This document shows, piece after piece, positions 49,469 through 62,240 of a DNA stretch of 64,000 bases. Origin of the DNA: Vespa crabro. Its lineage: Eukaryota; Arthropoda; Insecta; Hymenoptera; Vespidae. The DNA lies in NCBI RefSeq assembly GCF_910589235.1, contig NC_060958.1:1016001-1080000 (forward strand). The letters are read 5' to 3'. The position numbers and the translations under genes were made by a program. The notes under the pieces were generated by a model. That model was not told the origin of the DNA, ran no database searches, and worked only from the letters and a program-made list of their open reading frames with translations. Positions within the stretch are counted from its first letter, which is position 1. The number at the start of each line of letters is the position of its first letter.

Positions 49469-49695
49469 ATTTATTTAGCAATTGTAAAATTATATCTAAT
49501 TATATTTTGCAGTTTAGGTATTAACAAGGGACTGACTAGAGTCTAATGTGACTCGTGTTGACATGTTTCTTTATTATACGAGAGAATACTCGTTAAAAAA
49601 AAAAAAAAAAAAAAAAAAAGAAAAAAAAGAAAGAAAAAACAAAAAAAAAACAAAAAAAAAAACAAAAGACAAAAAAAATGTTACACGTTTACATA

Positions 49696-49828
49696 ATTTT
49701 TGATAATAATTTTACAATGTCGGCGATGTAGTCGTCGTAAGATAGTTTATAAACAACAAGAGGGATATATTGCCATTTTTGATAATAATTTTGGTATATC
49801 AGTGACGTCATCAATCGTAAGATAGTTT
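49696..49828 (+). repeat. Degenerate direct repeat in ogre 3' UTR
   Basis: ATTTTTGATAATAATTTT is followed, after about 18 diverged bases, by CGTAAGATAGTTT, first at 49696-49748 and again at 49775-49828. The period is 79 bases. The middle differs (GTCGGCGATGTAGTCGT against ATCAGTGACGTCATCAAT). Confidence 0.7.
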
Positions 49829-51019
49829 TTAGGTAAAATATTACCTTCGTACGTATGGTTTAGATAATTGATTGATTATATTGCATTTGCGTAAAAACGT
49901 ATAAGAGATTATCAAAAGAATTATAAGAATAATATTATATTTAGTATAGAAATCATATAAACATCTTTCCTTTTTTTTTTTTTTTTTTTTTTCTTATATA
50001 TATATACATACATGCGCGCCAGGATTTGAATCGATCTTTGTCTTATATTGATTACTCGATCGACAGATCAATCTTGTACTTCGCAAACGTTCCTTATCGT
50101 TGCTCGAAGATCATTCGTGCGTTTCTATTGCATTTCTTTAAAGCATAGTATGTTTATAATTAATTAATTAATTAATTAATTAATAACATAATTAATATCT
50201 ATGATCTTTTGATAATATACAAGTTCACTCGAGTGTGTTGGATATATTCATGACCGTGAACTAATATTAGTTTTATAAAACAAGTTGCGGTTATTATTTT
50301 TTCCATGTATTAGATAATTTCGAACGATGATTATCTTACTCGTTCTTATAAATATTTTATATCATTGAATCATTTACCATCCAATGGTATTTATGATTTA
50401 TAAGGATTAATTCATGAACAAAAAAGAGGTGATATAGATTAGAAACTTTCATTAGATGTTCTTTCTCTTTCTACATAGAAAATTATTGGAATAGATTGAA
50501 ATTAGTTCTATTGTATTTAATTTGATGAAATGTAAGTAATATTTCGCTGATTTTAGAACGACACATTTCTATAAAATACTTTGCCCACTTGTGTTCCAGA
50601 ATTAACAACAACAACAACAACAACAACAACAAAAACAATAACTAATTGTTATTACAAAAGACTTTTCACTATTGTGGATCTTCCAGCAGCTTTATAGTAC
50701 GTAAGACAGATATTCGGATAAGCAATTTATTTGTATCCACGTATACGATTGTATAAAGATTACTTTTGAAATGATTTTAAAGTCTTCATTTTAATCATCT
50801 ACTAAAAAAAAAAAAAAAAAACAAAAAAAAACAAAAAAAGAAAAAAAAAAGGAAAAGAAAAACAGGATAGATAAATCTTGTTTTCAATTTTTCACATCTT
50901 TTTCCTCCGTGTGATAGACGAATGGTATCCATCAACGAGGAGATAAGAAGAAAAGAAAAAAAAAAAAAGAAAGAAAAAAAGGGCGAAAGAGGAAGAGTCA
51001 TTTTGATGTGTAAAATTGA

Positions 51020-51281
51020 AGAGGCAAAGCGTATCTCAACATTGTCGGCGGCAGACGGAACGCGTTTATCTCTTTGTGACTGGAAAACGTCCAGCGTTCG
51101 TTGAAAAGCTCGAGTGGGACGATATTTCGTTATAGTTCAGCGTGGGCGATTTAAAAGTTACTGTTTCTTCGATGGTTTTGTGTCGTCAGATAGATAGATA
51201 GATAGATATAGAGAGAAAGAGGGAAGAGACATAAACAAGTGTGTAAAAAAATAGAAAAATAAAAATGGGATGACAGAGTGA

Positions 51282-51326
<45 letters not shown>

Positions 51327-51840
51327 GAGAGATAGAGAAGAGGATAGCTATCAGAGAGAAAGAGGACGTCATGGCATGAAGAGGGACGACTAGTCCACGA
51401 ATTTGTGTTTTGGCATCGAACTCGGCGGGACCCACGTTCGTTTGGTTGGAAATCCGCGCACGGTTAGGATTAGTCAGTAAGTTTCGTTCGCTCATCGGAT
51501 GAGATGCGCACTGTTCTGCCGCTTAACTGCCAAACGTTATTGTCGTCGTCGTCGTCGTCGTCGTTGTCGTCGTCCTTGTCGTCATTGTATAATTTAATTC
51601 CGTTTCGTTCATAAAACACAATTTCTCTATGCTCGATGAAGAAACGGTAGTTGTCTATTACATCTGCCGGAAATTTATAATCGATTTTCTTTAGGACGTT
51701 TCCGTAATCATCATCATCATCATCATCATCATCGTCATCATCATCTCTGTCGCCTCATCGACGCAACCCGTTTTCGTATGACGTCTTTGTCGCGCTATTT
51801 GTGTTCGTTTTATTGTACAACGGGAAACGTCAAAATGTGT
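51020..51840 (+). promoter_or_regulatory. CpG-rich candidate promoter of the upstream shaking-B transcript
   Basis: GC- and CpG-rich compared with its surroundings, containing GA tracts (51,285-51,322), (GTC)n at about 51,541-51,575 and (ATC)n at about 51,708-51,750. It lies about 2 kb before the first shaking-B exon that I can read. The similar blocks before inx2 and ogre make a promoter role likely, but no start site is visible. Confidence 0.35.
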
Positions 51841-52587
51841 ATCTACTTTCAGAGATTGAATTATACGAGATCGTTATTGAATCCTCATAACAATCGGTAA
51901 AATCATCGATTAATAGTTTAGATCTTTTTTCTTATATCAGCGTTCGTTGAAGTTCGTTACGTGAGTCTAATCCGATCACTATTATAATCCCGACTCCGAC
52001 ACCCCATCATACCCCCTCCGACGGATCTACTAACTCAATTTCTTTGTAAATTAGTATCCTTTGATCTTCTCGGACGGGTCATAAAGTTTCTTCTCGGCCG
52101 TTTAGTTTTCGATTAATAGTACGAGGTGAATGACCGTGGAAATGAAACGCGAGCTTTATTTAACGATTAATAATTTGGACGTCGTCGATGATGGTCGTTG
52201 GAAAAGGGCAGAGTGTTCTTTATCATTGGCGAAATCGCAGGACTCTAGAGATTAAGAATCGAACGTGATTATTGAACAATTTTTTAAAGAAATCGCCTTT
52301 TTCGAATAGTATGCGTGCGTGCGTACGTACATACGTGCAATAAAAGAGAGAAGTGAGAATGATAGACACTGTTACAGAATTGTACTATCTTTTACGCGTA
52401 AGTGCCAAAAATAGGACGAGATGCGTTTTCGTTACGTTATTGTGTTCCTCGTAATAATTCCCAAAGCATCAATATAAAAAAGTGCGAATTGGAACGATCC
52501 GGGCAATAAATTATAAATGTATTAATCCGAGGCTAATTCGCTAATTCAGAGCTTGTTAATAATTTTAAAGCACTGCTATAATCTTTC

Positions 52588-53085
52588 GTGAAAATTAATG
52601 CTTGTGTTATATTTAATCGATGGAATGTTGATGAACAAGTTAACTTATTAATTTCGTTTGATTTTGCTTTCGTTAGAAAATATAACAATTTTATGAAAAT
52701 TGTCATAATGAAGTCAAACAATTCCATGTACAAAAAATTTAACGATTTTTAAAGTACATATTATCACGAAATTATTATACTTGACAATTATACGGGACCG
52801 ATGGTTTATACAGATTCTAATTTGTAAAAATTAATGCTTGAAATCTGTGAAAATTAATGCTTGTTATATTTAATCGATAGAATGTTGATGAACAATTTAA
52901 CTTATTAATTCCGTTTGATTTGACTTCCGTTAGAAAATATAATAACTTTATGAAATTGTCATAATGAAGTCAAACAATTCCAAGTAGTACAATAAATTCA
53001 ACGATTTTTAAAATACATATTATCACGAAATTATTATACTTGAGAATTATACGGGACGAAGGTTTATACCAATTCTAATCTTTAC
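52588..53085 (+). repeat. 259-bp tandem direct duplication
   Basis: The block beginning GTGAAAATTAATGCTTGTGT at 52588 recurs at 52847 with about 90 percent identity by eye and a few small indels. Shared anchors are TAATCGATRGAATGTTGATG, AATGAAGTCAAACAATTCCA and CATATTATCACGAAATTATT. It lies in the presumed 5' region of the upstream shaking-B transcript. Confidence 0.85.
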
Positions 53086-53722
53086 TAATCTCTACTCAAA
53101 ATGTGTCAACATTGATTTAGCGTGTAAGGTAAGCGTTATCGCTCTTAATCAAATTTTAAACCTAATATAAAACACGTTAATGTGCATGTAAACGAGCGTC
53201 GTAAGATAACACGCAACGAAACGACAAGTGATTATTTATAAACAACTATGAAAAATATTTGTCGGTCATGTCTCTTTCTACGATAATATTGATGAAATAT
53301 AGCGAGTTTAAAGATCGAGATTTAATATCGTAATAGGACGAACATGCGAGCTCGTGAAGTTTCAAGCTTAAAGTAAGCGATTTACTTTGATATTCCTCAT
53401 TCCTATACCTTCGCAAGGTTTACAAACTTGTAAAGCATGTCTCTACTTGCGAGATCGTTCAAAGCAGCGTGCTAAGCCAGAATTAGCTTTGAACAAGTGC
53501 TGTGCGTCAGTGTGTATATCAAGAAATAAGATAAAAGTGCACCAAGGTATAGATGTAAGTGTGTATGTGTGTGCATGCGAGAGCATGTGTGTATATGTAT
53601 ATATGTATGTCTGCTCTGTGTGTGTGTGTGTGTGAAATCGTATGGTTGAATTAATTGCATAAGCAGAAGCATTTCTTGCTCCAAGAACACGTGGTCAATA
53701 CGCTTGTGTCGTGATTCCGCAG

Positions 53723-54364
53723 GTGTCCAGAATAAGAAGCGATGGCCTCGTCTTTAGGCTACATGCTCTAACAACGATCTTGATGCTGCTATTTTCCGTA
53801 ATTATTAGCAGCAAGCAAACTGTGGGAAATCCAATAGAGTGCGTACATACGAGGTAATATTATGAAAAGATATTTTAAATTAATTGTCCGTAACGATGAC
53901 GTATTAACGAGGCCAAACATATGTGCGATGAGAAATTTTAACGATCAATACTCTTATTTAAAATACAATGATACATTGAATTTTACATTTTTATTCTCAT
54001 TAGTTCATATATATCGTGGAATGTTTTTCATTGTTGTTTTGTATCACCTTGAACGTTGTGTTCGTTCATACGTTCGTTCATTCATACAATTTTTCTTTCT
54101 GTCTTCCCATTTGTTTAATCTTATCCGAACAGAGACATTCCTGTAGAGGCCTTCAATGCGTACTGTTGGATACACAGTACGTATATCGTGAGCGGTGGTG
54201 CTATGCTTGGTGTCGCAGGGGCAAACGTTGCATATCCTGGTGTTGCCTCGTCTTTCGGCATTTTACAAAGACGTTATCAGGACGAGGAGGATCATCGTCA
54301 TGTCAACGATCAAATAAAAAGAGTCAAGTATTATCAGTGGGTTGCCTTCGTGCTTATCTTTCAG
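53723..54364 (+). CDS. shakB: Shaking-B innexin, upstream alternative 5' coding exons
   Basis: Two exons, 53723-53853 and 54133-54364. They read VSRIRSDGLVFRLHALTTIL, then KQTVGNPIECVHTRDIPVEA, then FNAYCWIHSTY, and end KYYQWVAFVLIFQ in phase 0 before GTAATT. This covers the N-terminal tail, membrane segment 1, loop 1 with its two cysteines spaced as in shaking-B, and the start of segment 2. No later innexin exons occur before the second 5' exon at 61,878, which ends at the same protein position and phase. The natural reading is an alternative promoter form of shaking-B that splices over 61,878 to shared exons beyond 64,000. Loop 1 is about 12 residues longer than in the other form. The start-codon exon is missing from this model; a separate truncated gene is possible but less likely. 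Confidence 0.75.
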
Positions 54365-56525
54365 GTAATTTATTTTTCTACATATTTATACATATTTATA
54401 CATATTTGTGTTTATTTATAAATTTATTTTATCACGTATTATATATCATTTGTCAAGGATCAATTATTAAATGAGAAAATTATAATAATAGACTAAATCT
54501 AAGAAAACGTTAATCTTTTTTTTTTTTTTTTTCTCTTATTATCTGTACAAAATTACCCGCGTATATGCGTTAGTATCAAAATATAAAACAGATGTCGTTT
54601 CGATCGTACCTCGCGTTACTCGAAAATAAAAGAAAATCAAAATTTTCGATTATTCGACGTGACGCTATAACAATGAAATTTATTAGAATTATCGGAAATT
54701 TTTATTAGTTTTCTGAATAATTATAATTATACTTATATGGATAAATATGTATATTGATTTTTGTCCATTGTTATTGTATAAGAAATCTATCGTTGAGTTT
54801 ACGTTTAAGATATTATTCGTTTACAAAATACTCGGCAAGTCGTACCGAGAAATAACTATTATTAAACAACTACAAAGTTTGTATGATTTATTTGTATAAT
54901 AAGGTTATTCAAAAGATATCGATTTATACATTAGGAATAATAGCGTTGATTTATTAAATCAAAAATTCCGCCATAATGATTTCTGTTCAATGTACGAGAT
55001 AACCTCCGTTTTTTTTTTCTTTTTTATTTAATAATAATTCAAGCCTACCTGAGACATTATAAACTTTTAAAATACGATTTTTTTTAATTTACAAAAAAAA
55101 AAAAATATAAATAAAATTCGTTATAACTTTTCGCGTTGTAACAGCATGTAGGTGATGCACTCTAGCGGTAATTTTTGATACGAAAACAATGTCGGCAAAG
55201 TAACAGGCTGCGTCGGTAAAGAAAACTTTAATCCTTTCGTCATAATGGAGCGCGTATAATTGATTATCAATTATAAATAAAAATATACAATCAACTCTAT
55301 AACAACTTTTAACAACAAATATATATATATATATATTATTAAAGTGTAATAAACATATATCACAATTACATTGTGAATATTGATGTATTCTATTAATGGA
55401 TCCATTTATATTCTAACTTTGCAGAAAAAGTAAAAAGGATAGTTTTCAAACACGATATACAAATGATCATCGTCTCGGCGTAAACGAACTGATATGGATC
55501 TATCTGATTGACTTGTGTTTAAAAAAGAAAGGGGAAAAATAAGAGAGAAAAAAAAAAGAGAGAAACGACGACATAACATCTTGTGAGAAACGATTGACGC
55601 GTAGGTGTAACGTCGTCGACATTCAGCCAGTGGGGAAAAAAAATTGATTATTTACCTTTTTCTATAAGCGAACCGTTTCTGTGTTGTATATTCAACAAGG
55701 GAAAAGCGGATATATAGGATGTGCTTAGAAAAACATATCTCATTTCTTCGTGTTATACTCACGAACATAAGTTTAACGTACCAGAAGACTCGTTTGTCGA
55801 AGACTCTGTTTGTCTGTGTGTGTGTGTCTGTGTGTGCTTCTTTTTTTTCACATATATTATTTTTTTTTTTTTTTTTTTATTTATTTATTTATTCTTTTTT
55901 TTTTTTTCATTTTTCTTTTCCTTCAATAAAGGCCACGTACGTACGTATAAAAGACATCGCGAACTCGAATGTAACGACGAAGCGTATTAAAAGCATTTCG
56001 GAGAATCAACGTGGCTTAAACGCTCGACCATTTATAATTCGGTTGCAGTCAATTTCAGAATATCTCATCTTGTATTTGCGTATTGCCAGAGAGATAGCAG
56101 ATTTATTGGATTCAACGAGAAGATGGATATCGTCATAATCGTGTCATAATATCGGCCTGTAATTTATTAGAAACGGAGTCGCGTGAGGCTCACGTACGCG
56201 TATGTCAATAATCCAAAGCCATTAAAGCTGTTCAAAAGTGATCGGCAGATGGTTAGAGAACGATTATGCAATGATTCTAAGTTACAGCGACGTTTCCACC
56301 CCCTCCCTCCCCCCCTCTCTCTCTCTCGTCTATAAGCATGAAAGAGGGAAGACCAGATTTTTGAGTCGGACCAGACTCTTCTTAAGCAGCATAAGCCTCG
56401 CCATGTGATTTATCTATGTGGTTCGATAGACGCGACGAGGGTACTTGAAGAAGCTCGTTTAACTAAATCAGAACTATTCACCGATGGAATCACGACTTTA
56501 CCATATGAAATTCTAGATATTTGAT

Positions 56526-56561
<36 letters not shown>

Positions 56562-56921
56562 TTAATAAAAAATGTATGGCCGAAGGATAATATTGTCACG
56601 ATATAAAAATTATACAACATTGAACAATATTGAAATTATACTTTGAAAGGTATCGAATCTAAATGGTGATGATAAAATGATCGTATTCGAATGAAATCGA
56701 ATCGTAAAATACGAACGTTCCTTTTGGGACGATACGTAACTCCTGCATGATTCTATTTAAGTCCGTCTATTTCGTATGAAATTAGTAAGTACGCGAATAA
56801 AAGCAAAATATTTATTTACATATCGCCGGCACCGAACGAGAAAGCACTTATCTCCGAGAAGTTATAACGTGTCTTAGGCGTTGATTCGTCGAAGCATCCA
56901 AGTGCATGCATCCGCTTTTTG

Positions 56922-56926
<5 letters not shown>

Positions 56927-56968
<42 letters not shown>

Positions 56969-57020
56969 CTGTCTCTCTCTCTCTCTCTCTCTCTCTCTTG
57001 CTGTCTCTCTCTCTCTCTGT
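56927..57020. repeat. (CT)n array with CTTGCTGT interruptions
   Basis: Three CT blocks separated by two copies of CTTGCTGTCT, pointing to duplication of an interrupted unit. It lies in the shaking-B intron. Confidence 0.9.
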
Positions 57021-57200
57021 TTCTTTTTTTGCATTAAGCATTTCGTTGGTAAAATGTAACACATAGAAAAAGCAAATTCTCTTATGTTCTTTGGATATTT
57101 CGAGCGAGCTCCTTTTTTCATTTTTTTTTTTTTTTTTCCGTCGACCTTCGTATCTCTTGATTTAATCAACGGAAAAAGAAAAGAAACAGAGTAAAAGAGA

Positions 57201-57251
<51 letters not shown>

Positions 57252-58259
57252 AGGGAGAGGAAGAAGAAGACAAATTGTGAGGTTCCGTTTCACAGGAAAT
57301 CGAGTAAGTTTTATAAGATATGAGCGACGGAAATGAGAGCGTCGTAACGTTACATCTTTACAATATTTTTCCCTTTTTTATTGCTATAATATAACCAATG
57401 GTAGCTTCGTCGAAGGTAGACGAGATTTATATCATCGAGATCGCGAGGCTCCCGCGAATCGGTGTATTCGTAGAGAGAAGACAGTATCCAGTTACGTTTA
57501 AAAAGTATCTCTTCTCTTCGATCAGCTGCTTGATATAACTGATTTACTGTGTGTTATATGAAAAAAAAAAAAAAAAAGAAAACAAAAAAGAACGAAAGAC
57601 GATCCATAATGATCTTCACTATCCACGAAGATACTTTCAGGATCAAACTCTGTCGTATTTTCTTTTTCTTTTTCTTTTTTTTCCAAATGAATTAGCCCGG
57701 AGAGTGTGATATTACACATAAATACGCAGTCATCACGATCTATTTCTTCGTGGGAAGCATAAGAAGTAGTAGTAATGGTAGTAGAGGAAAAAGAAGTAGA
57801 AGAAAAAGAAGTAGTGGAAGAAGAAGAAGAAGAGGAAGAAGAAAAAAAGAAAAAGGGGAATAAACAAGGAAACGATACTAGATAAACGTTTGATATTTCA
57901 TCGTTACAATAATACATTATAAGAATTTGAAATTGACCATTATTATATCGATACGAATGTAGAGATATTTCATTGTTAAAAGTTATACATTTGTATTAGT
58001 TTATAAGTATAATATTTGTTATTCTTAAAAAAAAAAAAAAAAAAAAAAAAAGAAAAAAAATGGCGGATAACCAGTTGGACATCTCGGATGGATTTTAATT
58101 CAGAAATTTTCTTCTCTTGGAGAAAGAGGAGAAAGAAAAAGGTGACGAGACGACGTGTGAGGACGATCGAGAATCGTGAAATTTAGAAAGATTCAGAGAG
58201 AGAGAGAGAGAGAGAAAGAAAAAGTGGGAGAGAGAGAGAAAGAGAAAGAGAATTTAGCC

Positions 58260-58520
58260 AAAGTCTCGAGGACGGTTGTTCGCGAACGAGCGAGCGAGCG
58301 AGCGAGCAAGTAAGCAAGCAAGCGTGCGTTTGGACGTTGCGCTTACACGCTTACACACCGCGAGAGGACGGTTCGGGTTCGGGTGTTTCTATTCCTGGAG
58401 CGCGCTGACTCCTCGTTCGGCTCCTACGGGAGGTACCGTGCCGTGCCCTGGCCGTTTTCTCGAGTCTAACGTAGACGAGCGTGGCGTGTGGAAGCAGTCG
58501 TTTGCTGAACGTTTCCGCTA
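58260..58520 (+). promoter_or_regulatory. CpG-rich candidate promoter of the second shaking-B form
   Basis: CpG-dense block with GCGAGCGAGCGAGC near 58,290-58,305 and high GC up to about 58,520, 3.4 kb before the second shaking-B coding exon. No TATA box. Assignment is by position and composition only. Confidence 0.35.
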
Positions 58521-60117
58521 AAATTTTTTATTTACGATACGATACGATACAATACGATTAAAATACGATAGACTTTTAATCCTCGAAAGTTCGAAAAGTA
58601 TTAATCTTGTGCGCGATAAAAGAATTTCGTTCATTCTCGCCGTTCTTCGTGTCCGTGCTCTAGATATCTCTTTATTTTTATTAATATTAATATTAATATT
58701 AATATCATCATTATTATTATTATCATTATTATTATCATCATCATTATTATTATTATTATTATTATTGTTGTTGTCGTTGTTATCAATACTTTGTTCGTGG
58801 AAGGGCGCGAAGCAAGCGGATTAGAGGGGGAAAAAAAAAAGAAATAAGAAAAGAAAGGAAAAAAAAAAAAAGAAAGTTATCTCTTGGATCGATATAAATG
58901 TTCACGAGACACATAGAGATCAGCGATCAATATCATCAGCTGTTCGATTCGACTTTGAGAGAATCGTCGGAATGAATGTGTGTGACGGAGGAGACGCACG
59001 TGCTCGTCGTGGCTTTCGCGTTCTCCAATGAGATCTCTCTCTCTCTCTCTCTTTCTCTCTCATGGTAGTCATTTGTTTCTTTATTTTGTTTCTTTTATTC
59101 TCTCCTCTACCTCTCTGACAAATCGATTCAATTAAACTACTCTAACCTCTTTTTCTATCTTACTCTTTTACCTCGTGCCAGACGAGAGCCAATCATTTCG
59201 ATTTGTTAGGATCGTTTTCGTAACAATCATTATCATAATCGTTCTCCTCCTTCTTCTTCTCCTTATTCCTCCTCCTCTTCCTCTTTCTCTTTTTTTCATT
59301 CTCCTCCTTCTCCTTCTATTTCTTCTTCGTTTACACTTCGACCTTGATTGATATAGATCGAAATGAAATTTTCGAGTCGATACATTTTTAGTACAGTCGA
59401 ATTTAATTTCTTTCTCATTTTATCTTTTTATTTCACGTTCCAATGGAATATCATCGAGTTCCAATAAATACAGAATCAAATCCATGTATCTTTGGTTTCG
59501 GCTTTAAGTTACTTCGAAAGAATCCTACTACGAGTCACTGATTCCGTTCAGAGGGATCACTGAGATCGAAGACGATCGTTCAGTCAATCGACGGAGAAAT
59601 ACGAATGAAAGATAAAAAGAGAGAGAAGAAGAGAGAGAGAGAGAGAAAGAGAGGGAGAGAGAGAGAATTTTTCTATACGGTCCAGAACGGAAGCTGGGAT
59701 TCGAGCAATGCTTATTGATACTCTAGAGGCTCTTCCCTTTCCGCGTATCTTCTTTCATCGTGAAAGCAAACCGAGGGACAGGAACGATAAACCAACATTA
59801 CGGTCTGTCTCTTCCGTCTTTGTCGTTCTTGTCGACGCAATAGAACGACGTTTATCATTCTCTCTCTCTCTCTCTCTCTCTCTTCCTTCCTCTTTCTTTT
59901 CCTCTTTATTTTTTTTCTTTTTTTTCTTTTTTTTTTTTTTACCATTAATGACAGCTTCGTGTCCATCAACGCAACGTTGTATGTATAATAAGATAACTCT
60001 CACATATATAATAAGATACTCGTCGTACTTAATTCGTCGTACACACGTAGAGAATACGTTACTCTCGATTATTCACGAGAATTTATGGGGATAATCGTGA
60101 GAAAGGAGGAAGAGAAT

Positions 60118-60174
<57 letters not shown>

Positions 60175-60265
60175 ATGAAAGGACAATTAATATTCAAAGT
60201 AGAAAGTAGAATATTCGTTGCATTTTTCTTTTCTTACGGAAAAAATTGATCAAACGGTAAGAAAT

Positions 60266-60319
<54 letters not shown>

Positions 60320-60515
60320 AGGGAGAATGGAGAATAGAGTTCTCACTCTATTTCTGTATTTTGTCCTCAGACATTTTCAAAGCATTTGTCGGCGGTTCTA
60401 CACTAACCTCCGGCTCCGTTAGCAAAGTGCAGTCTTACGCAGCGCGTAAACGCTAAAATAGAATGGAAAATGCTCGTCGAACGATATTACGAGACTCCTA
60501 CTACTATTCGCATGT

Positions 60516-60547
<32 letters not shown>

Positions 60548-61877
60548 CTTCTCTCTCATTTTCTCTTTCTTTTTCTCTCTCATACTACCTTTCTTCTTCT
60601 CCGTCATCCTTTTATTATTGCCAGTCGATCGTCATTCCGGTGAACTGTCTTGAAAATCGAGAGGCCGACTCTTTGATGTCCTCTCTATTCGTTGTTAATT
60701 GGTCTCTTTCGAAGTAATCATAGATTGATTCGCAATTCGGTGAACCTTCAAAAAGCTTTTACTTGCGCTCTGTTGAAACCTAACAAGAGAATTTGATCGT
60801 TTTGAAGAGGAGGAGAAAGAGGAAGAGAAAGAGGTGGAAGAGGAGGTGGAAGTGGAAGAGGAGGAGGAGGAGGAGGAGGAGGAGGAGGAGGAGGAGGAGG
60901 AGGAGAAAGAGAGACTCCAAACGTTTTGATTCTCAACGAATCGATCATATGTTATATATCTTTCTATTTGTCTGTCGATTAGATTTTTCAAGCAACTTAG
61001 AAACCGTTCTTTTTCGATTTCCCATCGGAACTTAGTGTCGAAGAAAAAGAAAAAAGAAGAAGAAGAAGAAGAAGAAGAAGAAGAAGAAGAAGAAGAAGCA
61101 AAGAAAGATAAAAAAGAAGAAGAAGAATATCATTGATTAAATCGAAAGGGAAAATTTCAAAGGGTGCAAGAAATTGAATATATATTTCCGTCTGTTGATC
61201 GAACGTTTACGGTTGGTTTGTTTTTAAGCAAGAGTCACGTCTCGTTTCGTGTTTTGTTTCTTTTTCTTTTCCTTTTTCTTTTTTGTTTTCTTTTTTTTTT
61301 TCTTTCTTTCTTTTTTTTTTCCTTCTTCTTCTATCTCTTCCATTCGCGACTCCGTGATAATAGTGAGTACATTGATCTCTCGAGGATGAACGATGCGAAC
61401 GGAACTGTGCGTTGGCAGGGAAAGATCGGACGCAAAATGTCATGTTTGGATACTTAAACTGACGTGAAAGGATCCTCCGGATTTGGATTAGAAAACAGTG
61501 TTGATAGAAATTGTAAGGAGAATGATTGGACAGGTGTTGGTATCGGCTAAGGATCCCGCGAAATACAAAAAAGGATCCTATGCTGATGATCAAAGAAATT
61601 TTCGTGTAATCGTATAAATATAACATAATAATTAAGTGTTTATATAATTATTTAAACAAATCTAATCGATTCGTCTAATCGATAATAACTTAGATCGAAG
61701 ACCGATAAAAGACATTGAAGATAAATCCGTGATAGAAAAGAAAAAAAAAAAAAAGATACTCCAAACGATTAATATTCTAAAAATGTAGTGTGAAACGATT
61801 GTCAAGGTCGACGAATCTCGGATTAGTTCTTAATCGAACTTTACCGAATCGTCGACGACGAAATTCAAAAGTTCAAG

Positions 61878-62240
61878 ATGCTGGACATATTTCGTGGTTT
61901 AAAGAGCCTAATCAAGATCTCACATATACACATTGATACAGCCGTATTTCGCCTACATTATAGCTTAACAGTGATAATACTGATATCGTTTAGCTTGATA
62001 GTCACAACGAGGCAATACGTTGGCAATCCGATTGATTGTATACACAGTAAAGACTTACCAGAGGATGTGTTGAATACTTACTGTTGGATACACAGTACTT
62101 ACACGATCACTGCAGCGTACAGGAAAAGAGAAGGCTCGGAAGTACCTTTTCCAGGTGTCGATAATTCAAAATTGTATCCGGAATCTGAGAGGAAGGAGTA
62201 CAGGTATTATCAGTGGGTCTGCTTCATGCTGTTCCTTCAG
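61878..62240 (+). CDS. shakB: Innexin shaking-B, first coding exon (second promoter form), partial gene
   Basis: 121 codons from ATG to a phase-0 donor (CTTCAG-GTAAAT). It reads MLDIFRGLKSLIKISHIHID, matching Drosophila shaking-B MLDIFRGLKNLVK as I recall it. It continues TTRQYVGNPIDCIHSKDLPE and DVLNTYCWIHSTYT, then YYQWVCFMLFLQ. C54 and C69 are the loop 1 cysteines. The start context TTCAAGATG is good. The remaining exons (second half of segment 2, segments 3-4, loop 2) are not in the 1.76 kb to the window edge. Shaking-B forms neuronal electrical synapses, including those of the giant-fibre escape circuit in flies. Confidence 0.95.

Larger units (their letters stand above)
49469..53722. 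other. ogre 3' UTR, intergenic DNA and upstream region of shaking-B
   Basis: The first part is ogre 3' UTR, with A-rich stretches and a 79-base-period repeat. A CpG-rich stretch at about 51,020-51,840, with GA tracts and (GTC)n/(ATC)n triplets, looks like the promoter and leader of the upstream shaking-B transcript. A 259-base direct duplication lies at 52588-53085. The exon carrying the start codon for the shaking-B exon at 53,723 should be somewhere here but I could not fix it. Confidence 0.45.
54365..61877. other. shaking-B intron and second promoter region
   Basis: About 7.5 kb with no further coding exon that I can support. The left part is AT-rich. A CpG-rich block at about 58,260-58,520 with GAGC repeats, then GA-, CT- and GGA-rich DNA to 61,120, probably holds the promoter and leader of the second shaking-B form. 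Notable arrays: (CT)n at 56927-57020, (GA)n at 57206-57246, 60119-60169 and 60270-60310, (GGA)n at about 60,858-60,904 and (GAA)n at about 61,047-61,098. Confidence 0.5.

Noticed and set aside
53387..53635. 82-codon frame upstream of the first shaking-B exon
   Set aside because: No in-frame ATG near the front, it ends in a (GT)n-derived Val/Cys run, and it has no innexin-like sequence.
60748..61035. Ser-, Pro- or Arg-repeat frames in the shaking-B intron
   Set aside because: They are all translations of one (GGA)n array.
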